Below are positions 44,720 through 55,522 of a stretch of DNA of 64,000 bases, in pieces. The DNA is taken from assembly GCA_936432065.2 (NCBI GenBank), contig OW386289.2:91261736-91325735 (forward strand). Direction: 5' to 3'. The notes beneath the pieces were generated by a model. The model saw only the letters and a list, made by a program, of their open reading frames with translations. It searched no databases and was not told where the DNA came from. Origin of the DNA: Rutpela maculata (taxonomy: Eukaryota; Arthropoda; Insecta; Coleoptera; Cerambycidae). Position 1 is the stretch's first letter; every line of letters begins with the position of its first letter. The translations under genes were made by a program, and so were the position numbers.

Positions 44720-45283
44720 AGAGAAACTTATCGGTAGATCTAAATTGAAAATTATTCGCTCGCAAAAATCACTACATTCATTACATTGCTGCATTTCAAA
44801 ACAGAAATTTGAACGTTTCACCTTGTCACCTTCACATAGATGCTGTAGTAGTAAATGCATTCTGTAAGGCGTCATATTCAGGTCATTTAGGTAAAATTTT
44901 CCAGTAGTTTGTTGTGGAATCTGTAGTTCCAAACTCGCACGTGTTGTTGATTTTTGTGGACATAGTTGGTAAGCAGCACGAACACGTTGCACTGTTTCTT
45001 TTGACACGCGAGGTCCTCCCAGACAGCCTGTCGTTTCAAATTCTGTGTACCAATTGTATCTTGACTGTCTAGTAGGTGGTGGTTTTCTAACACCTATTCG
45101 AAAATGACGTTGGACATCACCAGTTACGGAGTTCGTCTTTCAAATTCAAGCAACCAATATGATTTCTCTATTATGCTTACGCGCTACTACCAACTGCCTT
45201 ATCAAAACTTCTAGTTTCTAAATCTGATAGCGTAAAATCCATATTACAGATAAGTTCTTCTTCTTTTGGTAGTAACCCTGTAT
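44720..45283 (-). pseudogene. Tc1/mariner-like transposase, N-terminal half
   Basis: From the terminus TATACAGGGTTACTACC (45283 on minus), frames give KPPPTRQSRYNWYTEFETTG, then RVSKETVQRVRAAYQLCPQK, STTRASLELQIPQQTT, LNMTPYRMHLLLQHL, and KRSNFCFEMQQ. These are the helix-turn-helix region and linker of an insect IS630/Tc1/mariner-type transposase (RxSxxTVxRVRxxF..SPxKSxxRASLELxIPxxTVxxxLRxxLxMxPY). The DDE catalytic region is missing after about 44720. The terminus is the same as that of 16686-19161. Confidence 0.8.
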
Positions 45284-46658
45284 ATAGCAAATGTGTGTGC
45301 AGATTTTCTTGGTATATAGCAGAAAAAATGTTATCCGTCTCTTGTCGGTAAGATCAAAAGATGTTATACAACTTGCCTGTCTTTCTTCATTAACTTATGA
45401 CCAATCTTCGTATCAAGTACTCAAAGCCCGAGATAGTCATTCTTAAAGCTCCCATCAACATCGGATTTCACCATTTAAGTACATTTTAGATAATTTAAAA
45501 GATCACTTCCCCTGTATCGACTATAACTGTCTAATAATGATGATCCCGCATCTTCGTTTACGTCTTTGCTTCGCTAAAACGACACAAACTGCTGCTGCAG
45601 CCAGAATCACTTCTTTTCTAATCGACATTTTCTAATATAAATGTTTTGCTTTGCTAAGTAATAGTTTTCAGCAAATATTTCTTCTTCTCTTATCCATTTT
45701 GTAACAAAAGTTTTGACGCAAAGTATATCACATTTGCTAAATAGCTTCTGCTACATATAACATTGCTATATGTTATTTATTAATGTAATCGTTAGTATGT
45801 AAAACTGCCCTGTCGTGAAAAGTTGAAGGAAGGTAGATCCTTTTTTAATGGTGTTTTCTAAGTTCATTTCATGTCATTCCACTCCTTTGCCCTTTCATGA
45901 GGAAATTCTAATTATTCACTTTTATAGCAACAGAACGGTATTCTCATGTTAACATATTAGTTGACATCACAGAATGGCTATCAATAAAAGTTTCATGTGA
46001 TGATATTTGCATTTAGTATGCACAAAGTTATTAAAGAGACACGTAAAGCTATATAAATTTACTATTTTTCTTACTATGGTAATTATAAATGCAAATTAAA
46101 CATAATTATGCAGTGTAGTCAAGCGAACAGAACAATTGAAAACGTATGTGTCTGTAATGAATGGAGTAATAAACTATATGGATATTTATTGAGGAATTTG
46201 AATAAAAAAACATATCTCATCAGTACTTTCAGGTTTGATAACATCGAGGCCCATTTGTTTGAAATATGTAGACATCTGTCACCACGTAGAAAATTTCTCA
46301 TTTTTTGAATTCCATAAACAAATTTTCTAGGCCTTTGGCAGTGCTTACAATATTCGTGTTTTAAATTCTTAAATAAATTAATGTGTTTATAATTAGATTT
46401 CTAAAGGTCTAAGAGCTAAATCAGATTTACGGTTTCGAAGAAGTTCGAAATTAAAATTAACCGGGCATAAAATTCAAGAAACATCGCCAGAAACAGAGAA
46501 TTTATTTAATATTACATTTTTTGATATATATATATATTATATGGCTTACTGTTTAAAGCAAAAATGGTTCTATTTTCTTATACCTAAAAATAATAATTAA
46601 TTAAAAATGGTTATTTATGAATTTAGAAAGCACAGAAATATACAAATCAATGAGATAA
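45284..46658. other. Unassigned spacer
   Basis: No gene or repeat pair recognised. Confidence 0.4.
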
Positions 46659-47060
46659 TCTAATATATAAAAATCTCGTGTCATAGTGTTTATTATCGAA
46701 CTCCTCCGAAACGGCTTGACCGATTTTTATGAAATTTTTGGTGTATATTTGGTAGGTCTGAGAATATAGTTTATAAACAAGTAAACTTATAAATTAAAAA
46801 CCCCGACCAACATGAGACCAATATCCATAATTGACCAACAAAACTGTCGACACATTTTAAATTTCACTTCACACGGACAATTTTTGAAGAAATTCAACAT
46901 GGCAGATCTAAGATGGCGACCAAAAAAAACCTAATAAAACCAAAACAAATCTAATATATCCGATGGCTTTTCACGGAGAAATCCAATTTGAAATTAGTTG
47001 ATGCTTTAGAGCTGCAGGGTGGCGAACAAACAAATAACCAAAAAATGTCCAGGTTAAATA
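46659..47060 (+). mobile_element. Helitron-like 5' end
   Basis: TCTAATATATAAAAATCTCG at 46659, next to an A, is followed by CGAACTCCTCCGAAACGGCT, TGACCGATTTTTATGAAATT and TTTGGTGTATATTTGGTAGG. This is the layout of insect Helitron 5' regions (TC start, ATATATAAAA, CCGAACC.CTGGACCGATTTTGATGAAATTT). The 3' hairpin and CTRR end are not found, so the element is truncated. The right limit is set by the (TC)n tract. Confidence 0.55.
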
Positions 47061-47063
47061 CAT

Positions 47064-47098
<35 letters not shown>
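47064..47098. repeat. (TC)n microsatellite
   Basis: About 17 uninterrupted TC units. It marks the junction between the Helitron-like and Harbinger-like segments. Confidence 0.95.
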
Positions 47099-47099
<1 letters not shown>

Positions 47100-47100
<1 letters not shown>

Positions 47101-47700
47101 CAGGGGCCCAATTCTTGACTTTATTCCAATGGGAAAAACACAGCTTTCCCATGGGAATTTCTATTTTGTATTGTTGACGCAATTCATAGGAATATTTTTC
47201 AACGGAAAAAAGTGTGAGAAAAGATTCACAAGAAGAGCTGGGGAATTTATATTCCCAATGGAATAATTGCAACAGGATGTGCGCACTTGGCGAATTATTG
47301 AAGCGATGGGTGTGGGGTGGATTGAAACCATAGAATAAACCAATAAAGGTTTTAATCTCTATGAAACGGTAATAGCATAACGAAGTAATCGAAATTTGTC
47401 TGACGTTTTAAACTTTTTTCCTTTTTGTTATTTTGATTAATCCTCAGGTTTTTGCAATGGATGAAATAATTCTGCTAAAACAATTGGAAGTGGTCCAAAA
47501 TGCCGAAGAATTTGCCTATTGCATAGCAGGAAAACTAATAAATGCTTGTGTAGTGCTACATAATAGAAAATAATTTGTCTGTCGAAGACAGATTTGATTT
47601 GGAAGCAGGAAGGAGACTTGTAAATTGTCAGAAAGTACTTTTAATGGTGTGTTATAGAAGTTGCAACAACAAATATAACAGTTACTCGCTTTATTAGTGG
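47100..47700 (+). mobile_element. Internally deleted PIF/Harbinger-like element
   Basis: It begins CAGGGGCCCAATTCTTGACT, a Harbinger-like GGGCCC terminus. A pyrimidine tract and CAG (47441-47447) precede ATG 47457, which reads MDEIILLKQLEVVQNAEEFA and then AGKLINACVVLHNRK-stop (47573). ENNLSVEDRFDLEAGRR follows in another frame. The first part resembles the transposase N-terminus and AxxxxxACxVLHN with ENNL is the C-terminal signature, so the catalytic DDE middle has been deleted. No right terminus was found. Confidence 0.6.
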
Positions 47701-47980
47701 AAACACGAACATAGATATATAAACTTAAATTAACGTCAGTAAAAAATAAGGTAATGTAATGTTTACAATATGCATGAGAATTCAACATTGTCATATAACA
47801 CTACCTTTATTGCTATACTTGAAGCTAAGCTTAAACACAAAAATTAACTAGTCGCATTCATTACTCGTCTCCAAGAAGTTCAGTCCTTTTTGGCTGCTGG
47901 GGGTTTTCATCGTTATTTTATTCAAACCTTAGGCTGGACGAAAAAATGGACATATTTGGTAAGTATAATGCGCCAAGGTA
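47701..47980. other. Unassigned spacer
   Basis: No gene recognised. Confidence 0.4.
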
Positions 47981-47984
47981 GCAA

Positions 47985-48310
47985 GAAACGCCTGAAGTAT
48001 ACAGCGTCTTATGTTCGTGTGAACAAATTTACATTGGACAAACTAAGTGACAAATAAACGCCAGACTCAAAGAACACATTAGCTGCACAAAAATGGAAAT
48101 GTCATAAAATAAGTGATTAACGAACATTCGCAAAAAACTCGCAATTTGACAATAACCGACGAGGCCAAGAAACTAACACACATAAGAAACTGCTAGTCAA
48201 GAAGACATAGAGAGGCACTCGAAATATATAAGCACCCGATTCGCCTAATTAACTATGTGACACGGGACTACAACTTTGGCAGCTTTATCGGCAAGCGACG
48301 GGGTGGGATA
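47985..48310 (+). pseudogene. Penelope-like element GIY-YIG endonuclease fragment (family B)
   Basis: Frames give YSVLCSCEQIYIGQT, then INARLKEHISCTK, then NEHSQKT-like and KKLTHIRNCQSRRHREALEI (partly), and HPIRLINYVTRDYNFGSFIG. The C-x-C-xx-YIGQT...RLKEH core is the GIY-YIG nuclease with its preceding zinc-binding Cys. The tail differs from the copy at 54732, so it is a different Penelope-like family. Broken by stops. Confidence 0.7.
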
Positions 48311-49987
48311 GGTTTCATAACTTTAGCACGATTTTGCATATTTTCCGACTCCTTACTTCCACTAAAAATATATATATATTTTTTTTTCCTTCTAAATATG
48401 GCCTTACATACACAGTGTTTTGGCCACGAACATATTAAAAAATGTATAGTTTTTTAAGTAAAAAGTAATTAACAAATAATAGATATAGATAAAATTATTT
48501 TGACCGATTATTATAATATATGATACAACAAAAAAAAAATTTCACTATTCCTACACAAATATATATTAAAACAACGAATTATTTACTAATACTACGAACC
48601 TTTTCATTGAATTCACGAAAACATTTATCAACTTTTACAAAGAAGTTTTATAAAATATTTAGGTAATATATTCGTCGTTTCAATATTTTTATTTTATTGG
48701 TCTAACGAACGAAGGAACGGGGGTCTACGTACTCACTTGTAAAGCATGTTTTCCCATTTTCATACCATTTTGACAATCGCAGAATGTGTTGTGCTTGTGC
48801 ATTTATATATGACTTCTATCTTTATAGAAGAGAAGTAAGAATCTTTCCTAAAGATTAATATAATAATTTAAATTACCATTTATAGTTTTAAAGTACGGGC
48901 AAAAATACATTAATTTTGACAGGTTTTGTTTCAGGTTCAAGACTTTTTTTGTGTGCCGGTGTAATCTATCAGAGCTTTTTAATTGAGTAGTTTTTTTAGA
49001 GACTGAAGATGAATTGACAACAATGTTGCAAAAAACTAATAACGTTCTTATCCAATAAAGTATTCGATGAGACACCCTGTATAAGTATCACTGTAATATA
49101 TTAAAGAATAAAATCATTGAACAATTTACAAGTTTCATTGAGCCAATCTCTGCTAGTTATTATATTAACGAACAAGTTCATTGATAAAATTCATCATTGT
49201 TTATTTAACACATTTAACACATTTTCGTTGATACAATTGTCTCTGATACGACGTACCGTTTATAGGTTAATAAATTAATTTATCAACTAATGTACAGATT
49301 GTATGCTGATTCAATAAAATTATTCATTGGCTCAATTCTAACGAACAAATTCATCATATTAATGTACTTTTCAATTATATTATTATTGGTTCAGTGTACC
49401 AATGACGACGTGTATAATAAACACTCCAGCAGATTTTCGAGTTAAACCCCGGTAGCCCGTGTGTAAGGATGTGTCACTGTCAGTCACATCAATATGAAAC
49501 ATCGTAAAAAAAAAACTCAGTGTAATTCATTCGCAGTTATTTCCGAACGCCTTCTAATAACAAAATTTTAAGAATGAAACAAGTTAAAATTATGCACATT
49601 CAAAAAAACATCACATATGATTGCAGATATTATGTTTATTTGTCTTCGAGAATACGAACTTTAACTTGCCTGCCATACTGACCTACTAATAAAGAACTAT
49701 AATTATGATAATTTGATAAATATACTCCAGAACAGTTAATAACTAGAATTAGGTATTTTGTATGCGAAAAAAGTTACCAGAGATTTAAATGCTTTATTTA
49801 ACAGTATTAACAACACTGTCTGCATATACTTTCCAAGTAAGTTCATATAAAACTTCTTTTACAAAACTAATTTTGACAACTGAAAAGTTCCAGCGGGATG
49901 AGAGTTGCTAACATGATTATATTTTTATAAAAAGATGACAGGAAGCTAACAATGTTTAAAGTTAAAATTTGCTATTTTCTCCCACAG
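48311..49987. other. Unassigned spacer, probable intron before the next exon
   Basis: ACACCCTGTATA near 49072 is one of the recurring element ends. The last bases form the acceptor TTTTCTCCCACAG. No gene recognised. Confidence 0.4.
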
Positions 49988-50185
49988 GGCTTGACTCTCG
50001 GGTTGACTGTAATTGTTCGAGTTGCCGACGATTATAATTACACTAGAATGGAAATCTCCGGAGATTACCAGTTTCGTATTATCGTACATATTTCGCTATT
50101 TACTATAGGTTACATATTGTACTTCATACAAAATGTGTTATTATTGTCAACAGACATGATACAAAGACGTCGTCGTATGCTTTAA
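49988..50185 (+). CDS. Candidate 3'-terminal exon of an unidentified membrane protein
   Basis: GCTATTTTCTCCCACAG (acceptor, ending 49987) is followed by 65 in-frame codons and TAA (phase 0). Landmarks: GLTLGLTVIVRVADDYNYTR, MEISGDYQF, then a hydrophobic helix RIIVHISLFTIGYILYFIQN VLLL, and a basic end TDMIQRRRRML. One clear transmembrane segment followed by positive residues suggests a cytoplasmic C-terminus. CCAATAAAC at about 50361 may be the poly(A) signal. Protein family not recognised. Probably a host gene because the frame and signals are intact. Confidence 0.55.
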   Translation, partial: GLTLGLTVIVRVADDYNYTRMEISGDYQFRIIVHISLFTIGYILYFIQNVLLLSTDMIQRRRRML

Positions 50186-50397
50186 ATATTACAGGCAAAT
50201 CGTTAAAGTGCGTTAAAAGTTAATTATGACCATTGTTCATTCGAAATGCGCGTCGAGTAATAGTACGTAAGTGTGTTTGTGGAAACTACTACAGAGGCAG
50301 CTTCACACCGAAGGTTCCACCCCCCCCCCAGGCTTCTTCATAGTTAATTAATTAATGAATCCAATAAACATTTTCAATTTACTCCAAAAATAAACAT

Positions 50398-50418
50398 GCC
50401 CCACGCTGGGCGCCAATT
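50398..50418 (-). other. Primer-binding-site-like motif of an LTR retroelement
   Basis: On minus, ATTGGCGCCCAGCGTGGGGC matches the tRNA-primed site that directly follows the 5' LTR in many insect Gypsy-type elements. The base before it ends a TGCA, compatible with an LTR end at about 50421. I could not define the LTR start, a second LTR or any gag-pol frame, so only a remnant is claimed. Confidence 0.45.
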
Positions 50419-52088
50419 TGCATAATCTAACTGTACGTTTTTCTAATGCTCTTCACATTTAGTTTGTCCCTAGGTTGAGTTTACAAGAGGGACATTTTTT
50501 AAAATTTTAATATTGCAAAAAAAATGTCAAAGGAATAAAAAATTTTTACTTGATTTAAAACGGGTAAATCTGTAATTAAAACTTAAAATAATAATACAGT
50601 GTGCTCTTAAAATCGAAAGACAAGCAAATTTTTTATTTTACAAAAGTGCCAAAGGAATAAAAAAATTTATTTTACTAGCAATGGGAAAATATGAGGGCAT
50701 TGCGTCAGAAAATATGTAGAGAGCCCTCGTTATGGTAGTGCACCCAGGGCCATCAAAATAAAAAAAAATTACACCAAAATAAAAATGGAGAAAATAAAAA
50801 AAATGTCCACCAAAATAAAAACTGATTAGCAGGGGAGACATAAAAAAAATATTCCTTACCTTGCCAACTTATATCTCAAATTTACAGCTTACCTAGTCTG
50901 GCCTTTGGCCTTCGGCCCTAACTGCAGTTATGACAGTACTACTTTGCCTACCTATGCTAGACTTAGTCGTGGAGAGTGAGTCACTGCTAGCAGCGTACAG
51001 GCTGCTATGGACACACTGTATATTGTCCAAGTGGAAGTATCTTGCCTTGCCTACAGATATGTTTAGAAGATCTTGAAGTTTCCATGTAGAAAAATACACA
51101 AGCTAAATCATGCTTGTGTATTTCTTGCTTGTACATCATACAAGCCGCAACCAAACATTTCAAGGACAACCCTGTATATTGCGCTCTCCATTCTTATTTT
51201 TACCATGAAATTAATTCTGCATTAATAGACATGAAAAGCAAATAACTCGAATGTAACATTACACCACTGAGTTAAATTTAATTTAAAATTAAAACCAGGC
51301 ATGTATATTCATATAACTAATTGCCCTTCGTGTTTACAGTTGGCAACACTGGATTAATTAGAGAGGCTAAAGAGTTTTTTACGTTGTCATGATCCTTTTT
51401 AGAGGAAAAATATGCTGTCGTGATTTTGTTTTTATCATGCTGAAGAGATTAATGTCGTATTTTAAATGGAAATATAAAACTATTTTAGGTTTAAGAGTGC
51501 CCGAGGCTTTAATTTATATTGTGGAGAAATTAAGTTAGATTTTAGTATAATCAATATATGAATGGCTATATGAAAAGTATGAGAACTAAATTTATTTGAC
51601 TAAAGGTGATGAAGTACCACAGAATAGTCAAATCCGATTCGCTTCTTCAGGATAATGTTCCAATTTCACAACTATCTAACATAATACGGATTCTCGCAAA
51701 ATAATATTTGCTGGTATGGTAATTGTTTCTCACACTATATTTGTGAAAACGTGAATAGGTTAGCTTTATTATAAAAATTCTGTAAAAGTATTTACCTACG
51801 ATCACTACTGTAAATAGTAAAAAACACACTACCTGCCATCTATGTAAGTTGAATTTTACATATTGTAAACGAAACGCACTGTAAACAAAACGCACGAGAC
51901 ACGCAATTATAGGTGGCTTTTATCGCTGACGCGGGGTTTAAAAAAACAAATGCGCCTACTTAATTTTCAAACGCTGTCAAAACTAACATAATATTGTTGA
52001 CAAGTAAATTAAATCCAGATTTTACTAAATAACTAAATAAATATGATCGTAGGTAAAGTATAGTACATAATTCGAGTTGTAAAGCAAT

Positions 52089-52159
52089 TACGCACTCATG
52101 GAAATACGCACTCGCCGCTACGCGGCATCGTGCGTAACTTTTCCATTCGTGCGTAATAT
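52089..52159. repeat. Hairpin with paired TACGCAC sites
   Basis: TTACGCACTCATGGAAATAC and GCACTCG pair with CGTGCGTAACTTTTCCATTC and GTGCGTAA; CCGCTACGCGG forms the apex. The pairs TACGCAC x2 and GTGCGTA x2 are symmetrically placed. It is probably the core of a small inverted element. Confidence 0.65.
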
Positions 52160-52672
52160 GCTTCATTACGTAATATACTATTACGCAAAACTTCCCACTC
52201 TATTTGATACATTTTGTTTATAATTTTTTTTTTTTTGGGCAACATGCTGGATATATTTTCACCAAAAGTGTATCAGGTTTCGTTTCTTGTCAATAATATG
52301 TCAATCCATGACGATCTCTTTGTATATTTTTCACTAAAATTTTCTTCTTTCACAATTGTATTAACTGGGTTCAAATATTATTACACTCTGTTACAATTCT
52401 TAATTAATTATTACTTCCACATCGTGGAAGGATAGCAACCGAAAAAAAAAATGAAATGTTTTTTGTTCAAATAGACTTAAAATGTCACGAAACGTTGAGT
52501 TTTAAGTTTGGGCAAAAAAAAATGTCTGTCTAACTTTCTTGAGCGCACGATTACTCTGGAACGGTTTAAGATATCGATTTGAAATTTAGTACACCTATAT
52601 ATTTACAGCGAGATCTAGAACAAGATTATATTTTGATTTTATCCCGTTGAAGGGTTGGAGGGTAAATGGAGG

Positions 52673-53107
52673 CAGGGGTGAACTAATCGGGTTCGGGGCC
52701 CTGGGCTATTAATGCTTTGAGGCCCTTCCCATCTCATAAAATCACATTTTTCGAGATCAGGTCAGATCACGCACCATGACGCGTTTCACTTTGTTTTGGT
52801 TAAATATCGAACTAAACTATAATAATAGCGAGTAGTCGCATTACACTGGGCCTTGGTTGTGACTGATCAAATCCAGATGCATACAGTGGCGTAGAGACTG
52901 TGGATTGCGATGCGGAAGCAGACAAGAGCAAAATATTGTTATACTTATATCGTTTATATTTATTATTTATACCGTCAATGATATCACCAGTACAAAGCAT
53001 AGTCATAATCATATCGTATTTGATTTTTCGGTCCGATTTCAGCGTTTGGGGGCACCTTCAGTATCCGGGGCTAAGCCCCTAAAGCCCTCCCCATTAGTCC
53101 GCCCCTG
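52673..53107. mobile_element. hAT-type MITE, 435 bp
   Basis: Ends CAGGGGTGAACTAATCGGG and, inverted, CAGGGGCGGACTAATGGGG. Flanks AATGGAGG (52665-52672) and AATAGAAG (53108-53115) agree at 6 of 8 bases, an aged 8-bp target duplication. CAGGGGCGG-type ends are characteristic of hAT elements. Non-coding. Confidence 0.8.
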
Positions 53108-53312
53108 AATAGAAGAGGTAAGTAGGTAAAGCAAGCAAGACCCCATAAAATTGGGATTAAGTGTATGTTAACATTGTTTTGGCATCAGCTACCCCCCATC
53201 ATCACTCCCTCCCCATTACTAAACGGGGTAAAACAATAAAATTGTGATTTAGTGTCTGTGTGTAAGAATCAAAAGCCTCAAAATTTTGCCACCCCCACTA
53301 CCTATGTGGCAT

Positions 53313-54128
53313 TAGGGATTGCAATACCAGTTAACCGGTTATCAGGACAAAAAACACATGACGAATAATTACCGGTTATTTTAATTTTTTACCGGTTATT
53401 TCGGTAAATTCTAAACTTACGATATGTCACGTATTCAGCGTTTCTATTTATGTCAGTGACTAGTATTCACTAAATACAGAGTGACTGTCCCAACACTGAG
53501 CACTTTTAACAATAAAGAAATAATATAAAAAGTAAAATCTAAACACCCTAAGAAATACAAGAGAGACATTGACAATATCTTGCGACAGGAAATTGAATAT
53601 TTCACTGCCGCAAATATCCGTGAAATACATTTAGAAGTATGTTATTACCAGTTCTTATTAACTTATCGACCAATATCGATTGAGGAAGGGCAGCTGGTGG
53701 TATTCTATGCACAAATATCAGACGACTAACAGATATAGCTTTAAAAAACGAACCCTTTCAACGGGCTATTTTAAAAAAATACTGTATTTTTAGATTAGGT
53801 ATTCAGTAAATGCCCTATTTGAGTTTATGTTTATAATTTTTGTTATTTAAGTTGATATTTTTGTTATTTACCGAATAATTATTTATTTAAATTTATTTCA
53901 TTTATATTTTTTGGTTTTGATAAAAAACTTTTTGTTTGTTCATTATATTAAATATACGTATATAAAAATGTTTTTTGTTAAATTAAGATAATGTTGTACA
54001 TGGAAAGACAATTGCCATTTTCGCCACCCTAATCATTCATTCTAAAAAATTACCGGTAAATACCGGTTATTTACATTTTTATTTACCGATTTACCGGTTA
54101 TTAAAACTTCCGGTAAATTGCAATCCTA
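53313..54128. mobile_element. hAT-type element, 816 bp, ACCGGTTA-rich ends
   Basis: Ends TAGGGATTGCAATACCAG and, inverted, TAGGATTGCAATTTACCGGA. TGTGGCAT flanks both sides exactly (53305-53312, 54129-54136), the 8-bp hAT duplication. Multiple TTACCGGTTA words lie inside both ends and may be transposase-binding subterminal repeats. No intact transposase is visible. The perfect duplication suggests a younger insertion than the 435-bp one. Confidence 0.85.
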
Positions 54129-54449
54129 TGTGGCATATCGAGTTATTGGGGTAGGCATGTTAAATATTATATTATTAAAGCTCTATGCAAGAGCAAGAGG
54201 GAGTTTTGTCTTTCTTAGATGTATCGGTGAAACGATCAAACAACGATAAGCTGTCCCATGGAGTTTAGAGAAAGCGAACACATACCGATCGTTACCTACA
54301 TGCTACATCCCACCACCATCCACAACAGAAGAGGTCGTTAATCAAAACATTGTTTCACAGAGCTCTAGAAAATGGGTACGAACAAAGGGATATTACAACG
54401 AATTATCAATAACCGGAAACAAGAACAGGAGCGACTTACTATAGTCGAG

Positions 54450-54606
54450 AAAACTTTAACTTGGCGGTTCCAATGGTCGCTTCATGATATAAACTAACAT
54501 ACGCGACTAGTTTCTCTCTTGTGTCACTGCGCTGGCTCTATGCGTATCGCACATCAAATCGTACGTTGTTTTACCAACTCATACACACGCCAAGTTAGAG
54601 TTTACT
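54450..54606. repeat. Short inverted element inside the Penelope-like copy
   Basis: AACTTTAACTTGGCG and CGCCAAGTTAGAGTTT are inverted repeats about 150 bp apart. They lie where the Penelope coding frame is interrupted between the RT and linker parts, so this is probably a tiny MITE insertion. Confidence 0.5.
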
Positions 54607-54624
54607 CTTTTACTAACAGATAGG

Positions 54625-55040
54625 TTGAAGAATAAAATAGGCGTATGTTTCAGAACGGTAAAGAAAATTCAACAAGTGCTTCCCTCAAACAACGACCCCA
54701 TACCTAGACTATTAGCTAAGGTATTTACCAATTGGAGTGCTCATGTGGTAAGAGTTATATCGGACAGACAGGGCGGAGTATCCAGTGCAGAATCAAGGAA
54801 CATCAGAGAAACACAAGGCTCGGGTACACAGATAAGTCGGCAATGGCAGAACATACTCATCAGAATGAGAACCACAAAATTGACTACGAGAACATATTTC
54901 TATCCATGAACACGATATGGGTAGAAATATGCGCTATTACCCAAGGATGATTAGAGAATCATTAGACATTATGAACACCAGGGACAACTTCAATAGAGAA
55001 GATGGGTATCGACCTAGTAACACAGACTGGTTTTGCTAAG
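54625..55040 (+). pseudogene. Penelope-like GIY-YIG endonuclease domain (family A)
   Basis: The linker NKIGVCFRTVKKIQQVL leads into MECSCGKSYIGQTGRSIQCR, IKEHQRNTRLGYTDKSAMAE and HTHQNENHKIDYEN. After a frame shift near 54920 it ends RMIRESLDIMNTRDNFNRED, GYRPSNTDWFC-stop. CxC-xx-YIGQTGRS..RIKEHxR..KSAxAEH matches the Penelope GIY-YIG domain, with the catalytic Arg of RIKEH and Glu of AEH present. The domain is intact apart from the late frame shift. Confidence 0.85.
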
Positions 55041-55283
55041 CACCAGTGGTAAAACAACAAAAAATCCTTCCGAAGAAACTAACGGCATGATCAGCGAAAC
55101 GTCAAGTCAAATTCGATAACCACGGCAACACCCGGAAGAAAACAATTCATTGGACAATGGCAGTGAAAGCCTGCATTCGACTCTATGAAATTATTGTTTC
55201 CACATAGTGAAGTACAAATATAGTATCAAAATATATTTCGTTGTAGGTTGTGGAAGCAGTAATTCCTTAGGCAGCGGTTTTCA

Positions 55284-55522
55284 GATACAGCGTTAACAGA
55301 CAGACAAAAGGAATAGGCTCATTTAATAATTTTTTATTATTACATATTCTGAAAGAGCTTGGTGAGTATAGTAAGTATGCCAAAAATTAGAATTTACTGA
55401 CGCCGCCTTCATGTATAAAAAAATTATTAGTCGGCGCGCTTAAAAACGCTCGGGATAACCATGTAGTCGAGTTGTGACGTCAGATGGCTGAACCGCCCAG
55501 TGAACACGGCTGTGAATGCAAG
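55284..55522. other. Flank of element X copy 2
   Basis: It contains GACGCCGCC, GTCGGCGCGC and a TGACGTCA at about 55476. There is no match to the flank of X copy 1, which supports the boundary at 55523. Confidence 0.4.

Larger units (their letters stand above)
50186..52410. other. Spacer with A-rich short repeats and element ends
   Basis: CACCAAAATAAAAA recurs three times at 50755-50825. GTCAAAGGAATAAAAAA / GCCAAAGGAATAAAAAA repeats at 50526 and 50648. ACAACCCTGTATA occurs near 51169. A minus open stretch at 50893-51099 ends at a GGTAAGC donor-like site but carries a stop there, so it is not called. Confidence 0.4.
54188..55180 (+). mobile_element. Penelope-like element (family A), 5'-truncated
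   Basis: CTCTATG flanks both sides (54181-54187, 55181-55187). The order is: RT C-terminal part (LSFLDVSVKRSNNDKLSHG, RTHTDRYLHATSHHHPQQKR, LIKTLFHRALENG, 54205-54400, with one in-frame stop where Y is expected), a short inverted-repeat insertion, then the GIY-YIG endonuclease. Near the end, ATGATCAGCGAAACGTCAAG is a 3'-terminal motif. Penelope-like elements encode RT plus GIY-YIG nuclease. The 5' RT core is missing. Confidence 0.85.
52411..55283 (+). repeat. TTACTTCC-family repeat, copy 5, carrying three insertions
   Basis: Starts TTACTTCCACATCGTGG and ends TGGAAGCAGTAATTCCTTAG GCAGCGG. When the three insertions (52673-53107, 53313-54128, 54188-55180) are removed, the remaining segments line up in order with the uninterrupted copy at 62417-62959, including GGTAAATGGAGG / AATAGAAGAGGTAAGTAGG and TATTATATTATTAAAGCTCT / AAATTATTGTTTCCACAT. 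Confidence 0.85.

Noticed and set aside
50398..50930. A full LTR retrotransposon
   Set aside because: Only the primer-binding motif is specific; no paired LTRs, no polypurine tract and no gag or pol frame could be found.
50893..51099. 68-codon minus frame ending at a GGTAAGC donor-like site
   Set aside because: The frame has a stop exactly at the proposed donor and no recognisable protein; not enough for an exon.
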